DNA of 64,000 nucleotides, taken from the NCBI GenBank assembly GCA_029959085.1, contig JARWIR010000031.1, forward strand, positions 7,130,001 to 7,194,000. The letters run 5' to 3'. Positions 23,091-35,499 of this stretch are shown piece by piece. Positions within the stretch are counted from its first letter, which is position 1. Every line of letters starts with the position of its first letter. Under the pieces are notes generated by a model. The model searched no databases. It was not told where the DNA came from and worked only from the letters and a program-made list of their open reading frames with translations. Origin of the DNA: Nemophila menziesii. Its lineage: Eukaryota; Streptophyta; Magnoliopsida; Boraginales; Hydrophyllaceae. The position numbers were made by a program, and so were the translations under genes.

Positions 23091-23529
23091 CTAACCCTTT
23101 TCGAGAAGAGACTAATTTAAACAAAAACAAATAATAATAAATGCGATGATCAAAATAACGTTGCGTGAAATTATTCTGCAAAATTATATCATAAATAAAT
23201 ATAAAATATTAGATAATTTATATAAATCACATTAATACACAATATACCTACAACCATAACAAATGCATAACCCTATTGAATTAAAATATATTAAAAAAAT
23301 AACTTTGAGAAAATACAATTTTTTTGAAAAAATCAGTGGGTATTCAATTAGGCCTCATACATGGAGGAAGAGGTTGTGATCTCCAATAATAGATCTGCGG
23401 ATATTCGGTAAATTAGATTGGTGATAGAGTATATGGATTTCTGGATTAAGGTTTTGTGGTTGGGGGTGAAAACTTTCAATGGTGTTATAAAAGTTCAAAT
23501 TTGTGTCTAATCTGCAGCATTTAAGTCTC
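23091..23529 (-). other. CACTA-2 5' untranslated or promoter-like region
   Basis: A/T-rich DNA between the TNP2 start and the subterminal repeats. A matching arrangement (not closely similar in sequence) occupies 7400-7860 in CACTA-1. No other gene was recognised. Confidence 0.4.
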
Positions 23530-23905
23530 ATAACTCTTTAACGACGACATCAAGTCATTGCTAGTAAGTAAGTGTTTGTCGCTAATGATGTTAATAGTGA
23601 CGACAATGTGTCGTCGTTAATAAGTATGTATCTTCAGTAACGACATTGTTTATCGCCAAAGATAATATTATTTTAGAATTATTTTATATTAAAATGTCGT
23701 TGTTGTTAGCATGACTAGCGACAGAATGTGTTAGTCGCTAGTAAAATTAATCATTAATGACAATATAAATCATCGGTAATGATATATTATAAATATGTTT
23801 GCATCAATAAGGGTGACAGACGTGGATCATCTCTGTAAGCGAATCACAAGCGAAGACAATGTCGTTAATGATTCCGCTACTAAAAAATTGTGATATAGTA
23901 GTATA
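23530..23905 (-). repeat. CACTA-2 5' subterminal repeats and probable terminus
   Basis: GACGACA/TGTCGTC-type repeats fill the stretch. It ends near 23905 with a block whose minus-strand reading starts CTACTATATCACAA and continues TTTTTTAGTAGCGG, similar to CACTA ends (CACTA-CAAAA type) with the first bases altered. No opposite terminus with matching bases was found, so the exact border and target duplication are open. Confidence 0.55.
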
Positions 23906-24240
23906 ATTACATGGCTCCATTTGAATAGGTAATAACCCGATTTAGTTTTTTTATTTGGCATTTCACTTGGGCAATATAATAAATTAATACAATTTGGGTA
24001 CAATAAGATTACAATTGGACTTCACAATCAACCGCCGTGATTATAAAGCTTATAATTTTCCCATGAAAAGAAAAATGGTGTACTCTTTTTTCTTTTTTTA
24101 GTTGTTGTAAGAATTTTTTACACCCTTAACAAGATGTAACTTTTTCTTGCTCTGATTTTGGAAAATCCCTATGAGTACTAGTTACAGTTTCCAGCTTATA
24201 ATTGTAAGGTGGGATAATTACTTAGAAGGTATCTACTGAA
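23906..24240. other. Intergenic DNA upstream of the peroxidase gene
   Basis: About 335 bases of ordinary A/T-rich sequence. No element ends and no gene were seen. Confidence 0.4.
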
Positions 24241-24272
24241 TTTGATTTTTGATTTTTGATTTTTGATTTTTG
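24241..24272. repeat. Short microsatellite (GATTTTT)n
   Basis: Four perfect GATTTTT units lie about 630 bp upstream of the peroxidase start codon. Confidence 0.9.
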
Positions 24273-24299
24273 AATATCTAAGGTTTAAATGTGACATAT

Positions 24300-24481
24300 T
24301 AGTATCTAAGGTTTCAATTTGCGTACTATGTTGATATCCCCGTTACTTTCTTCATTAAGTGCCACGTGACGCTTGCGTGGCGATTAGAAAATCTGTCACA
24401 CACACGTCACGTAGGCACCACATGACACTTAACGCAGAAATTAACGGTAAGTATTAACGCAAAATATAAATTGAAACTTTA
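24300..24481. mobile_element. Fold-back (MITE-like) repeat in the peroxidase promoter region
   Basis: The left arm (about 24302-24380, with GGTTTCAATTT and TTAAGTGCCACGTG) matches the reverse complement of the right arm (about 24400-24480, with CATGACACTTAA and AAATTGAAACTTT). The arms are imperfect and the centre holds CACACACACG. No certain target duplication was seen. It brings a G-box core (CACGTG near 24364) into the upstream region. Confidence 0.5.
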
Positions 24482-24786
24482 TGTACAGATTTGTCATTTT
24501 TAGAACCTAGTTAAATTTTGGAACGCTGGGAACAATACAGAATGTATTTCACTTTTGGAAACAAATTAGGTCGCATGTCTTCCATCATTTCTGCTTATAT
24601 TCTGGAAATTCGGCAAATAATTAAATAGATGAATTCAATCTTCAAAGTCGTCTAACGTGCATTTGGATGAATATAGAAATAGTGTTTGGCAGGACCCAGA
24701 AGCAAAGGCTAAGATCAAGTAAAAATAATAATATAATATTGTTTTTCTAGCTGTCCATTGGCTCATTTAGAATCATCCATTTTGCC

Positions 24787-24795
24787 TATAAAAGG
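24787..24795 (+). promoter_or_regulatory. TATA box of the peroxidase gene
   Basis: TATAAAAGG lies 104 bp upstream of the ATG. A start of transcription about 30 bp downstream would give a 5' leader of about 80 bases. Confidence 0.75.
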
Positions 24796-24898
24796 AAAGC
24801 CTCAAGCAGTTCAAAGTATTGTGCTAGCTAGCTTTCAAGTACTACACACTTCCAGTTGATAGTAGTTTTTATTAAAATATTCTTTCAAACTTAAGAAA

Positions 24899-26424
<1,526 letters not shown>

Positions 26425-26789
26425 GAAAAACATAGCTTGGTTATGAAATCATAACTCTCTAAGTCCAAGGAAATGTTAGTTATGCCTATTTTAATGTGTT
26501 ACAATGTTACTGTCTTGTATTAAAAAAAGAGTCGTATCAAAAGCTAAAAGTCTGTGTAAAGCTATTGATATTTTGTTTGAATAATTAAGGTGCCATGCAT
26601 CTTGAATAATAAACGTGAACGTTTCACATTTGTAATCACGGGCATCATAAATGGATTTTGGAACTTTGTTTGTATATGTAAACCAAAGACCTCTTTCGTT
26701 TTTGTTTTTCTTTGTGATATTTTTGGTCACAGACTTTTTTTATTGTTTTGTTTCCCAAAAAGCATTAATTAATTTTTTGGTTAAGGCAA
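26425..26789 (+). other. Peroxidase 3' untranslated and flanking region
   Basis: Candidate poly(A) signals: AATAAA at 26608-26613, overlapping AATAAT at 26605. The short open frames on either strand show no domain and are not called. Confidence 0.5.
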
Positions 26790-26998
26790 TTTTTTCATGA
26801 GTAATGATATATGTCACCCCTTTTCATGTCACCCTTTTATCACCCTTCTATATATGTGTTCTGATTTCCTTGAATAGAAGATAGAGAAAAATTAAATAGG
26901 ATAGAGAAATCAATTCATTGGTACATGTAAGCATACACGTAGGAGGTGATAAAAGGGTGATACAAAAAGGGTGACAAATACCATTACTCTTTTTTCAT
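26790..26998. mobile_element. 191-bp MITE with 9-bp target duplication (Mutator-like)
   Basis: The element at 26799-26989 starts GAGTAATGATATATGTCACC and ends in its imperfect inverse (GGTGACAAATACCATTACTC), with terminal inverted repeats of about 47 bp. TTTTTTCAT at 26790-26798 is repeated at 26990-26998. A 9-bp duplication is typical of Mutator-like elements. The paralogous LINE sequence at 31585-31593 shows the same site unoccupied, with a single TTTTTTCAT. Confidence 0.93.
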
Positions 26999-27554
26999 TT
27001 CGTATTAAATTCTAAACTTACAAATAAGGTAATTATATGGGAGAAAAGTCTCAAAATCACTTACCTAAAATATTAAAATCACTCATCTAGAACATTAGTA
27101 ATGCTCAAATTATTGGAATGCACGTATCTAATTTATTATTCACAAATTTTCCACTTTTAAAAATAATATACATATAACCGAGAATTTAATATTTTTAAGA
27201 ATTTGTTCTTTAGTTTTTGCAAGCCATTAAAAATATTCTATTATTTCACTCATACCAAATAATGTAGACGGGAGCTAGTGGAAATTGTTTTAAATATCAT
27301 AGCATGTAGATTATTTCCATTATATATTTTTGTTTCCCGTAATATTATATCATCCTTATTAAACAGATTAGTTAAAATCATGCACTTGCACAATATATTT
27401 TTTTATATTCGTGTTGAGAAGATGGATTTAAAAAAGAAATACTCTTTTTCTTCTGTACCATTTTTACAATACACACAGAAAGTTTCTAAGATAAACCTAA
27501 ATTATTTAGTCTACATCTGGTTGCAAGCTTGTCAAGTGTTGCAATCCAATTGAT
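26999..27554 (-). pseudogene. LINE-2 C-terminal part and 3' end
   Basis: On the minus strand 27550-27440 reads W-I-A-T-L-D-K-L-A-T-R-C-R-L, the usual zf-RVT tail of plant LINEs. An I-I-(W/G)-x-E-x-N-N-R-like block near 27260 follows, then the 3' untranslated part ending in an A6 run that now belongs to the MITE target site. It joins precisely to 29665 once the insertion 27555-29655 is removed. Bases 26999-27412 recur at 31594-32011. Confidence 0.8.
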
Positions 27555-29655
27555 GTAGTTAGTTACCTAACAATATAGCACATCATCATATTAGGCTTAA
27601 ATAATAAACCACACTATTGACCGAAGTACTCCTAAATTACCAACGCACCTTCTTAACGCGTCTCACTACTTTTATTGAAGTGAAACACACGTCTAATTGT
27701 TTTAGGCTGTACAAGCATAATTCAGGAAAATGGTCTGCAATCAAAAAGAAAAAAATCCCCTTCGTCGCCCCGAATCACGCAATCACACCAAAAAAAACTC
27801 TTCTTTCCTCTGATAATTTCGTGTGAGATTGTAATACTATTGTTTGGTGTGAGTACAGAAGATGGTGCGACCTCCGTTGAAGACGAAGACGGAAAATAAA
27901 TTTAAAGGTTAGAAATCTTTTTACTGTACCTGCAATTATAAGGAAAACGTGCCTAATTGTATGTGGGAGATTATCAATATCCATGTTTATATGATTAAAT
28001 GTCTTTGTGGTGTGTTGAGCGTGGGTATAAGGTCGTAACCGATACTCTTTATTCATGAAATCCATAGGTGGGTATGGTTGTACTGATTTTTGGTTTAAGT
28101 GACTGCAATCCTCAATTTTAATTGTCTTTCTGCTATCATATAGTAGTTAAGTGATTTATTGGTTCGGATTTAGGATTTACTGATTGTAATAGGCTCTACT
28201 GATTTTTGGTTTAAATGACTGCAATGCCCAATATTAATTCTCATATTGCTATGTTATAATAGTTTAGTAATTTATTAGGCTCCGATTCAGGATAATTAAA
28301 GTGGTGTAGTGACCTGGTTTTCGTGAATTTGTTTTCAAATTGAACTGAATGTGTGATTTTTATGGTCTACCGAATTGATTTTGTGCTTTTTAAATTTGAA
28401 GTAATTGAACGTGTGATCAGTTTCATTTGAACTCAAAACCACAGCTGCTGTAATTTATCTACACTTTTTATCACTAGAACTAACCCTCATTCAAATAACA
28501 TAAATATTATTCTTTAATCATATTTAGTTGTAGTACACATTGTCGTACATTAATTACTGGATTTGTAATTACTTGTAATGTGAAATTTATAAGTTAATTA
28601 GTGATGTAACAAGATGCAATCATATATATTCCGTATATGATTTGTCTTTGATCATATACAGTAGTAAATTATAGGAATACTAAAAAGTCAATCTTCCACA
28701 GGTTAAATTATTGTATAGGACCTATATTGTCCCAATGTAATGTGAAAATTAGTTTGTATGTTTTTTTCCAAGTATGGAAAAAATTACATACCGATCTTCA
28801 ATGGAGACCATTGTTTCCGTTCTTTTTGGTTCGAGGGTAACAGATGATCACGTCCTAGTGTGTAAACTATTGTCATTCTACATGCTAATACGTGGTGTTT
28901 ATGACACGAAAGAAGATAAAGAAGGCTTCAGGAAAAGAGGGGAGTATATTCATGATATATTGAGAAGATATTCTTCTGATGAAGGTGGATTCGTTATCGG
29001 ACGAAAGTGTGTCGAGCTCACACCCCATGATGTGCGGCTTATTATGGGAGTTGAAGGTGGAAGTGAAGAGCTACGCGTTATGAAGACAACAGAGAATGAC
29101 GAGAATTCAGTTTGGTTTGATCTCAACTTTCCCGATGTGAAGGGACAACTCAGGGATTCAGACATTAAAAAACGAATAAAACAGGTTCTAGACGTGGAAC
29201 CGCAGACGGATGAAACAATACGGAATTTCATTATCTCTTAGGTGTTCTTGCGATGACCACCATCTTCTAGACAACTGGATCAAAAACCCCTTGGTGGATG
29301 GTTATGTATTGTGAGGATCTCAAACACATGACGGACTACGACTGGCCTAGCCAATTTTTTTTTTTGGACGCAAATTGATTGTCTATCTAATACAAGTGAT
29401 ATGTATAAAATTACTATCCATGCAAACGTTGAAAATGTTTATAAAATTAGCCATATAAATGGGAATCAATATCATGCAAATGATTGTATAATATATACCA
29501 TTAATAAGCTACGAATTTAGTAAAGGGTTTATTTATATCTAATAAGGGGTATTATAAGTATAAATAAAAAAAATTGGACCTTGTAGGGGGCTAAAAATGA
29601 AATGGACTTGGTGAGAGGTGGTGTATGGGTACTTGGACTTTATATGCTAATATCT
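27555..29655 (+). mobile_element. 2.1-kb insertion in LINE-2, probable Mutator-like element
   Basis: CCAATTGAT (27546-27554) and CTAATTGAT (29656-29664) flank the insertion, an 8/9 match to a 9-bp duplication. Removing one copy and the insert restores the LINE-2 frame I-P-K-x-R-F-I-N-W-I-A-T-L-D-K-L. The insert holds a plant-mobile-domain-like coding fragment. No terminal inverted repeats were seen by eye, so it is either a non-TIR Mutator-like element or another insertion type. The target duplication length supports Mutator. Confidence 0.65.
28774..29372 (+). pseudogene. Plant-mobile-domain / MULE-associated protein fragment
   Basis: ATG 28774 opens 155 codons containing G-G-F-V-I-G-R-K-C-V-E-L-T-P-H-D-V and I-M-G-V-E-G-G, like the conserved core of the plant mobile domain (aminotransferase-like) or DUF1985-type proteins carried by plant Mutator-like elements. 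After the stop at 29239 the coding sense continues in another frame (L-G-V-L-A-M-T ... D-L-K-H-M-T-D-Y-D-W) to about 29370, so a frameshift broke it. A possible first exon is M-V-R-P-P-L-K-T at 27862-27907 before a GT. Function is unknown; I assign the family by motif only. Confidence 0.5.
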
Positions 29656-29664
29656 CTAATTGAT

Positions 29665-31584
29665 AAACCTATATTTAGGTATTCCAGAACCTCCCCATAT
29701 AAGATTGTGCCATGTAATTTTATCACTTTTATATTTTAAGTGCTTAAATGTATCTTTAAAGGTATAGTTGCCTTTAATTGAATCTTTTACTATAAAGGAT
29801 ATAAGAGCATTTACATCAGAATCATTTAATTTATACATCAAACTCCCATCTGCCAACCAATTATTCCACTATAAACTAGTAAATTTTTCATTTCAAACTC
29901 TATGCTCCATAAGCTACTTAACCAAAACTATTATGTTAAAAAGTTTCCTCAAACGATATGAGACATCAGATGGATTTTTCATACTCCAAATACTCATTTT
30001 CTTAATCAGAATTGCATGCACCCATTCAATGTTGATAAATTTATCTCTAGTATATATACACCAAAATTGTTTTAAGATACCTACTTGATTCATGGTTTTC
30101 AAGTCAGGTAATCCTAAACGATTTTCTTACTTAGGTAGGCCAAGCTTTTTCTGCCTAAACTTTGCTTCTCTTGCATCATTTCCTCCTCCCATCTATAAGA
30201 AAGTTGGAAATTACATTTCTTAAATCTAATGACTTTTGAAGGATGTAACAATATATTTTTCAATACCTTCTAATACTTAGAAGTATAGCTTGGTTCAATT
30301 GGAACCTCCCACCAAATGATAAACTTCTTAAAGTCCAATGTGTGATTTTTGTAGTAATTCTATCTTCAATCCTTTAGAAATCAACTATAATAAGTTTTTC
30401 TACAATAAGTGGTACTCTTTTATCTCATAAGAAGATATCCTTCTTTTACTATCAAAATATTACACAAAGTTGTTCTTTATTCATTATTTAGTCCTCCAAA
30501 ATATGTCTCACTTTTATTATGACTGAAGTACAAGGCTGACATCATGGAAAAGAAACAAGACCTTTCCTAATTAGTTAATCACTTTTAACATCTCCACCAA
30601 AGAAAAACATGAGATCATCGCCAAATGCTAGATGATTTATCATTTTTCTAGCACTTAAGATGATGAGTAAAATCTTTTTTTTCTACTGTTAAGTTGAATA
30701 CTTAAGATAATAAGAGTTACATGGCTATAATAAAGAGATAGGGAGAGACAAAGTCTTATTATCTTATACCCCTTTCTACTTTGAAAAATCCATCTAAATA
30801 TCCATGTAAAGACAATGAATAATATGGTGTAATGAGGCACATTCTATTGGATGAATTACATAGTTAAAACCAACAACTATAGTTTTGAGTATAAATATTC
30901 ATGATAAAGTGTTATAAGTGCTTACTATATCAAGTTTTAGTGTACATCTTGGTGTCATTTTATCTCTGCCATAACCTCTTACCATATTTTGAAATACCAA
31001 AATGTTATCAATAATTCTTCTAACTTCTACAAATTTAGATTGAGTAATTGAGATAATATAAGGAAATACCTTCTTTAGTTTATCATCCAATATCTTAGAA
31101 ATAATTTTATATAGGATACTGTAGCATGAGATTGGCATGTAGTCCTTCACTGAGAATGGATGAGCTCTTTTAGGTATAAGATTTGTATTTGTAGTATTCA
31201 GTTGCTTCAAGAGCTTATTATCTCTTAAAGTATATCTTATTGAATTACACACTTCCTAACCAATAAAGTGCCAAGATATTTTAGATAAAGAAACTAAGAA
31301 GTCATCAGGTCGAGGACTTTTGTTGTTGTTGATGCATTTGAGAGCTTCCCGTAATTTCTCCTTTAATACTATTTCACACAATCCTGTCAAGTGGTTTTAA
31401 GGATATGTAAGCTTCATAGTTCTTTATAGAGTTTCTATAGATGTATGTGTTGCATCACTCTTTGTTCCCAACATTAATATATAGTAATTTTGGAATTCAG
31501 TGACTATATCCTCATGTGGAATTACATTAAACCATCATATTTTTTTTATGGCTTGCATTATGTTGTTGCAGATTCTCTACTTAA
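29665..31584 (-). pseudogene. LINE-2 reverse transcriptase and zf-RVT region, decayed
   Basis: Minus-strand order from 31380: K-S-P-R-P-D-D-F (usual K-S-P-G-P-D-G-F), L-I-P-K near 31165, S-V-K-D-Y-M-P-I-S-C near 31135, Y-K-I-I-S-K-I-L near 31105, then the active-site box as F-G-D-D at 30614-30625, and W-H-N-L-I-W-G-G-S-G-I-P-K-Y near 29680 at the start of zf-RVT. The open stretch 31252-30899 is the longest intact piece. Stops and frameshifts elsewhere make it a pseudogene. LINE-2 continues at 27554 after the 2.1-kb insertion. Confidence 0.82.
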
Positions 31585-32011
31585 TTTTTTCATTTAGTAT
31601 TAAATTCTAAACTTACAAATAAAGGTAATTATATGTGAGAAAAGTCTCAAAATCACTTACCTATAATATTAAAATCACTCATCTAGAACATTAGTAATGC
31701 TCAAATTATTGGAAAGCACCGTATTTAATTTATTTATTCACAATTTTTTTACTTTTAAAAATAATATACATATAACCGAGAATTTAATATTTTTAAGAAT
31801 TTGTTCTTTAGTATTTGCAGCTATTAAAAACATTCTATTATTTCTTTCATACCAAATAATGTAGACGAAACTAGTGGAAATTGTTTTAAATATCATAGCA
31901 TGTAGACTATTTCCATAATATATTTTTGTTTCCGTTGATATTATTAAATCATCCTTATTATACAGATTAGTGAAAATCATGCACTTGCACAATATATTTT
32001 TTTATATTCGT
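31585..32011 (-). repeat. Second copy of a LINE 3' end (paralogue of 26999-27412)
   Basis: About 420 bp match the LINE-2 3' end at roughly 95% or better. The minus-strand frame 31992-31738 carries I-I-W-Y-E-R-N-N-R-M-F, the RNase H-type tail. Since it lies upstream of LINE-2's own reverse transcriptase, it must be a separate, 5'-truncated copy or one cut by LINE-3, whose start is at about 32012. It provides the empty site for the MITE at 26799. Confidence 0.8.
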
Positions 32012-32268
32012 TCAAAACAAGATTTTTGTTAATATGACTAATTCAACACCTATTGCAAGAATATGAAAATTCTCTCTGTTCTCTCTCCTCCCCAAACAAC
32101 AACAATCTAAACTTTTTCATCACCAAATATTACACAAAATCCCTAAATTTTGTGTGATTCCTCTAGAAATATAGTGTTTCCCTACGAAGATCTTTATAAA
32201 CACTATATTTCACCCTTCAAATCTTCCTCACCCCCTTTTACTCTATTTCCTTTTCCTGTGACTGAGCT
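32012..32268 (+). other. LINE-3 5' leader
   Basis: A C/T- and A-rich untranslated stretch before the ORF1 ATG, starting where the LINE-2 paralogue ends. The exact 5' border cannot be fixed because the 3' end, with its target duplication, lies outside the window. Confidence 0.5.
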
Positions 32269-32719
32269 ATGGATTTCTACTCTCCTTCACATCCCCTAGC
32301 AAAAAACAAAGCTTTAGTTATTTCCCCGGATAGGAACTCAGTTTACAAAATAGCTCAAGAATTTAAGTTAGTTGCAAAACTACTTGTTCGAGAGAAAATC
32401 AATCACACTTACCTAAAAACCACATTAACAAATATTGGGCTTTATTTGAGCAAGTAGAGGTTGAAAGATGCGCTGCAAATACCTTTATTATCAAGTTCAA
32501 AAATGAAGAAGACAAGTTAAAGGTATGTCTTCAAAGACCCTGGATTGTTCAAGGTAAACATCTAGCGCTAAAAGATTTTAAATTGGGTGAATCAAATATA
32601 GTCACACACACAACTTTATGGATTCAGCTCACTGGAGTGCCAGCCTATCTACTTACTCAACAACGCCTTGGAAAAATGTTGAGTTATTTTTGCAGAGTCC
32701 ATACTATTGAGCTTCCTAG
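32269..32719 (+). pseudogene. LINE-3 ORF1, N-terminal part (DUF4283-like)
   Basis: The frame from ATG 32269 covers 62 codons. It then shifts by one base near 32436, after which coding sense continues as E-Q-V-E-V-E-R-C-A-A-N-T-F, P-W-I-V-Q-G-K-H-L-A-L and W-I-Q-L-T-G-V-P. This is the DUF4283 domain at the start of ORF1 in plant L1 elements, an RNA-binding-type protein of the retrotransposition particle. The LTR array cuts it at 32719 and it continues at 50064. Confidence 0.8.
32715..32719. repeat. Target-site duplication CCTAG, left copy (LTR array)
   Basis: CCTAG is repeated at 50059-50063 at the other side of the array. Joining the flanks restores LINE-3 ORF1. Confidence 0.92.
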
Positions 32720-34101
32720 TGTCACGCCCCGAAAAAAAACACGACTATCTATCTAATTTAAAATAAATAAAAGTACATTTTATTACAACAATTTACTATT
32801 TATTACATTTAAAATAAATAATTACAAGCTAGTAAATAGAAAAATCTATTCTTCCTCTTCAACCTGTTCCTAGGTAATTGACCACTACCCAAATCCTTAA
32901 GTTAACTAGCACCTGAAAGGGTGGGAGAAAGAGGGGTGAGCTTCCACTAACTCAGTGAGAAAGTAAATAATGGTCATATGTAAACTTTAACCTAGGGGCA
33001 GTAATTATATTTAAGACGCTGTCATTGAACTGATTTATGTCTGAATATAAATTAAACATTTATAAAGCAATAAATAAATAAATCAGATAAATGTACATAT
33101 CAAACTAGGCAGCCCATACTACCCAGCAGGCTATATACACAAGCAAGTAATAAACACGTTACAATGGATACTGTGGTCTTGCCCTTATGACTCCCGCCGG
33201 AACTCTCGAACCCTTATCACTCCCACTGGTTATACCCCGGGTAAACCGAACCTACGACCCACTGGCCAAGGAACTCTCCGTCACATGCGCCAGGTAAGAA
33301 TAGATCATGATAGTCGTGTTAACCCTGGCAAGCCCGCTGCCGCCCAGTGTCACACGATTGTATCATGTCGAACAATCGATCGATAGATATATCAAATATC
33401 AAATATGAATTGACTAAGTAGGTCGATTCAACAACGATAGCAATTAACAATTATTGGATAGACGGCGAAGTAGGTCGTGCTACCCCAAATATACAATTAA
33501 TTATATGATAACGAAATAATACAATTAATCAAATAATTACGAGACAATATAATTCAGATAGATAACACCACATAGAGTCCAAAAACATCGAATTAAATAT
33601 ATTACTGAATAATTTAAAATAGGGTTACAGATAAACATATTAAAGATTATTTAAACCCTCACCTGAAAAAGAGGATATTAGTGGGTGATTATTAAGTGGC
33701 CGCCTTTCTACCCGATATTGGCATAACTTCTCATCTCGATTCGAAGTTCAATAATATTATTTACTGTTTATATATATTCTAATTGTTTAGTAAATAAGAA
33801 TAAGTGTTTTATTATAAAATTTCTTGACTGCTGTAATATATACTGTACATCTAACCAATATATGTCTTACGAAATATACATATACATTTATATATAAAGG
33901 AAGGAGACGTCGGTCAAGAAGGGAAAAGAATAAGAAATTGACAAGTGTTCTTTAGTAAATGACTAAGATATTTATTGGCTGAGGTGGAGCTGTCTAATTG
34001 AGCTTCTAGAAGAAAAGAAGAAAGAATTTTACATGACTATTAGTTGGTGGGATAAAAGGTGGTTGTGTGTAAATTATGCAACGTGGATTTATAATTCCTA
34101 G
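32720..34101 (-). repeat. Array copy A: truncated LTR
   Basis: Runs from TGTCACG to ATAATTCCTAG and then directly meets copy B; the last 290 or so bases of the full LTR and the internal region are missing. Confidence 0.9.
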
Positions 34102-35499
34102 TGTCACGCCCCGAAAAAAAACACGACTATCTATCTAATTTAAAATAAATAAAAGTACATTTTATTACAACAATTTACTATTTATTACAACAATTTACTA
34201 TTTATTACATTTAAAATAAATAATTACAAGCTAGTAAATAGAAAAATCTATTCTTCCTCTTCAACTTGTTCCTAGGTAATTGACCACTACCCAAATCCTT
34301 AAGTTAACTAGCACCTGAAAGGGTGGGAGAAAGAGGGGTGAGCTTCCACTAGCTCAGTGAGAAAGTAAATAATGGTCATATGTAAACTTTAACCTAGGGG
34401 CAGTAATTATATTTAAGACGCTGTCATTGAACTCGTATAGGTCTGAATATAAATTAAACATTTATAAAGCAATAAATAAATAAATCAGATAAATGTACAT
34501 ATCAAACTAGGCAGCCCATACTACCCAGCAGGCTATATACACAAGCAAGTAATAAACACGTTGCAATGGATACTGTGGTCTTGCCCTTATGACTCCCGCT
34601 GGAACTCTCGATCCCTTATCACTCCCACTGGTTATACCCCGGGTAAACCGAACCTACGACCCACTGGCCAAGGAACTCTCCGTCACATGCGCCAGGAGGG
34701 AATAGATCATGATAGTCGTGTTAACCCTGGCAAGCCCGCTGCCGTCCAGTGTCACACGATTGTATCATGTCGAACAATCGATCGATAGATATATCAAATA
34801 TCAAATATCAAATATGAATTGACTAAGTAGGTCGATTCAACAACGATAGCAATTAACAATTATTGGATACACGGCGAAGTAGGTCGTGCTACAATTAATT
34901 ATATGATAACGAAATAATACAATTAATCAAATAATTACGAGACAATATAATTCAGATAGATAACACCACATATAGTCCAAAAACATCGAATTAAATATAT
35001 TACTGAATAATTTAAAATACGGTTAAAGATAAACATATTAAAGATTATTTAAACCCTCACCTGAAAAAGAGGATATTAGTGGGTGATTATTAAGTGGCCG
35101 CCTTTCTACCCGATATTGGCATAACTTCTCATCTCGATTCGAAGTTCAATAATATTATTTACTGTTTATATATATTCTAATTGTTTAGTAAATAAGAATA
35201 ACTGTTTTATTATAAAATTTCTTGACTGCTGTAGTATATACTGTACATCTAACCAATAAATGTCTTACGAAATATACATATACATTTATATATAAAGGAA
35301 GGAGACGTCGGTCAAGAAGGGAAAAGAATAAGAAATTGACAAGTGTTCTTTAGTAAATGACTAAGATATTTATTGGCTGAGGTGGAGCTGTCTAATTGAG
35401 CTTCTAGAAGAAAAGAAGAAAGAATTTTACATGACTATTAGTTGGTGGGATAAAAGGTGGTTGTGTGTAAATTATGCAACGTGGATTTATAATTCCTAG
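34102..35499 (-). repeat. Array copy B: truncated LTR
   Basis: Ends in ATAATTCCTAG like copy A. It shares with copy C a 20-bp duplication near its start (34170-34205) and a small deletion after GTCGTGCTAC, so B and C are sister copies. Confidence 0.9.

Noticed and set aside
28774..29241. Functional host gene
   Set aside because: The coding sense continues past the stop in another frame and the locus lies in a transposed segment, so it is a broken fragment.
27555..29655. Terminal inverted repeats of the 2.1-kb insertion
   Set aside because: The first and last 40 bases were compared in complement and no convincing match was seen, so TIRs are not claimed.
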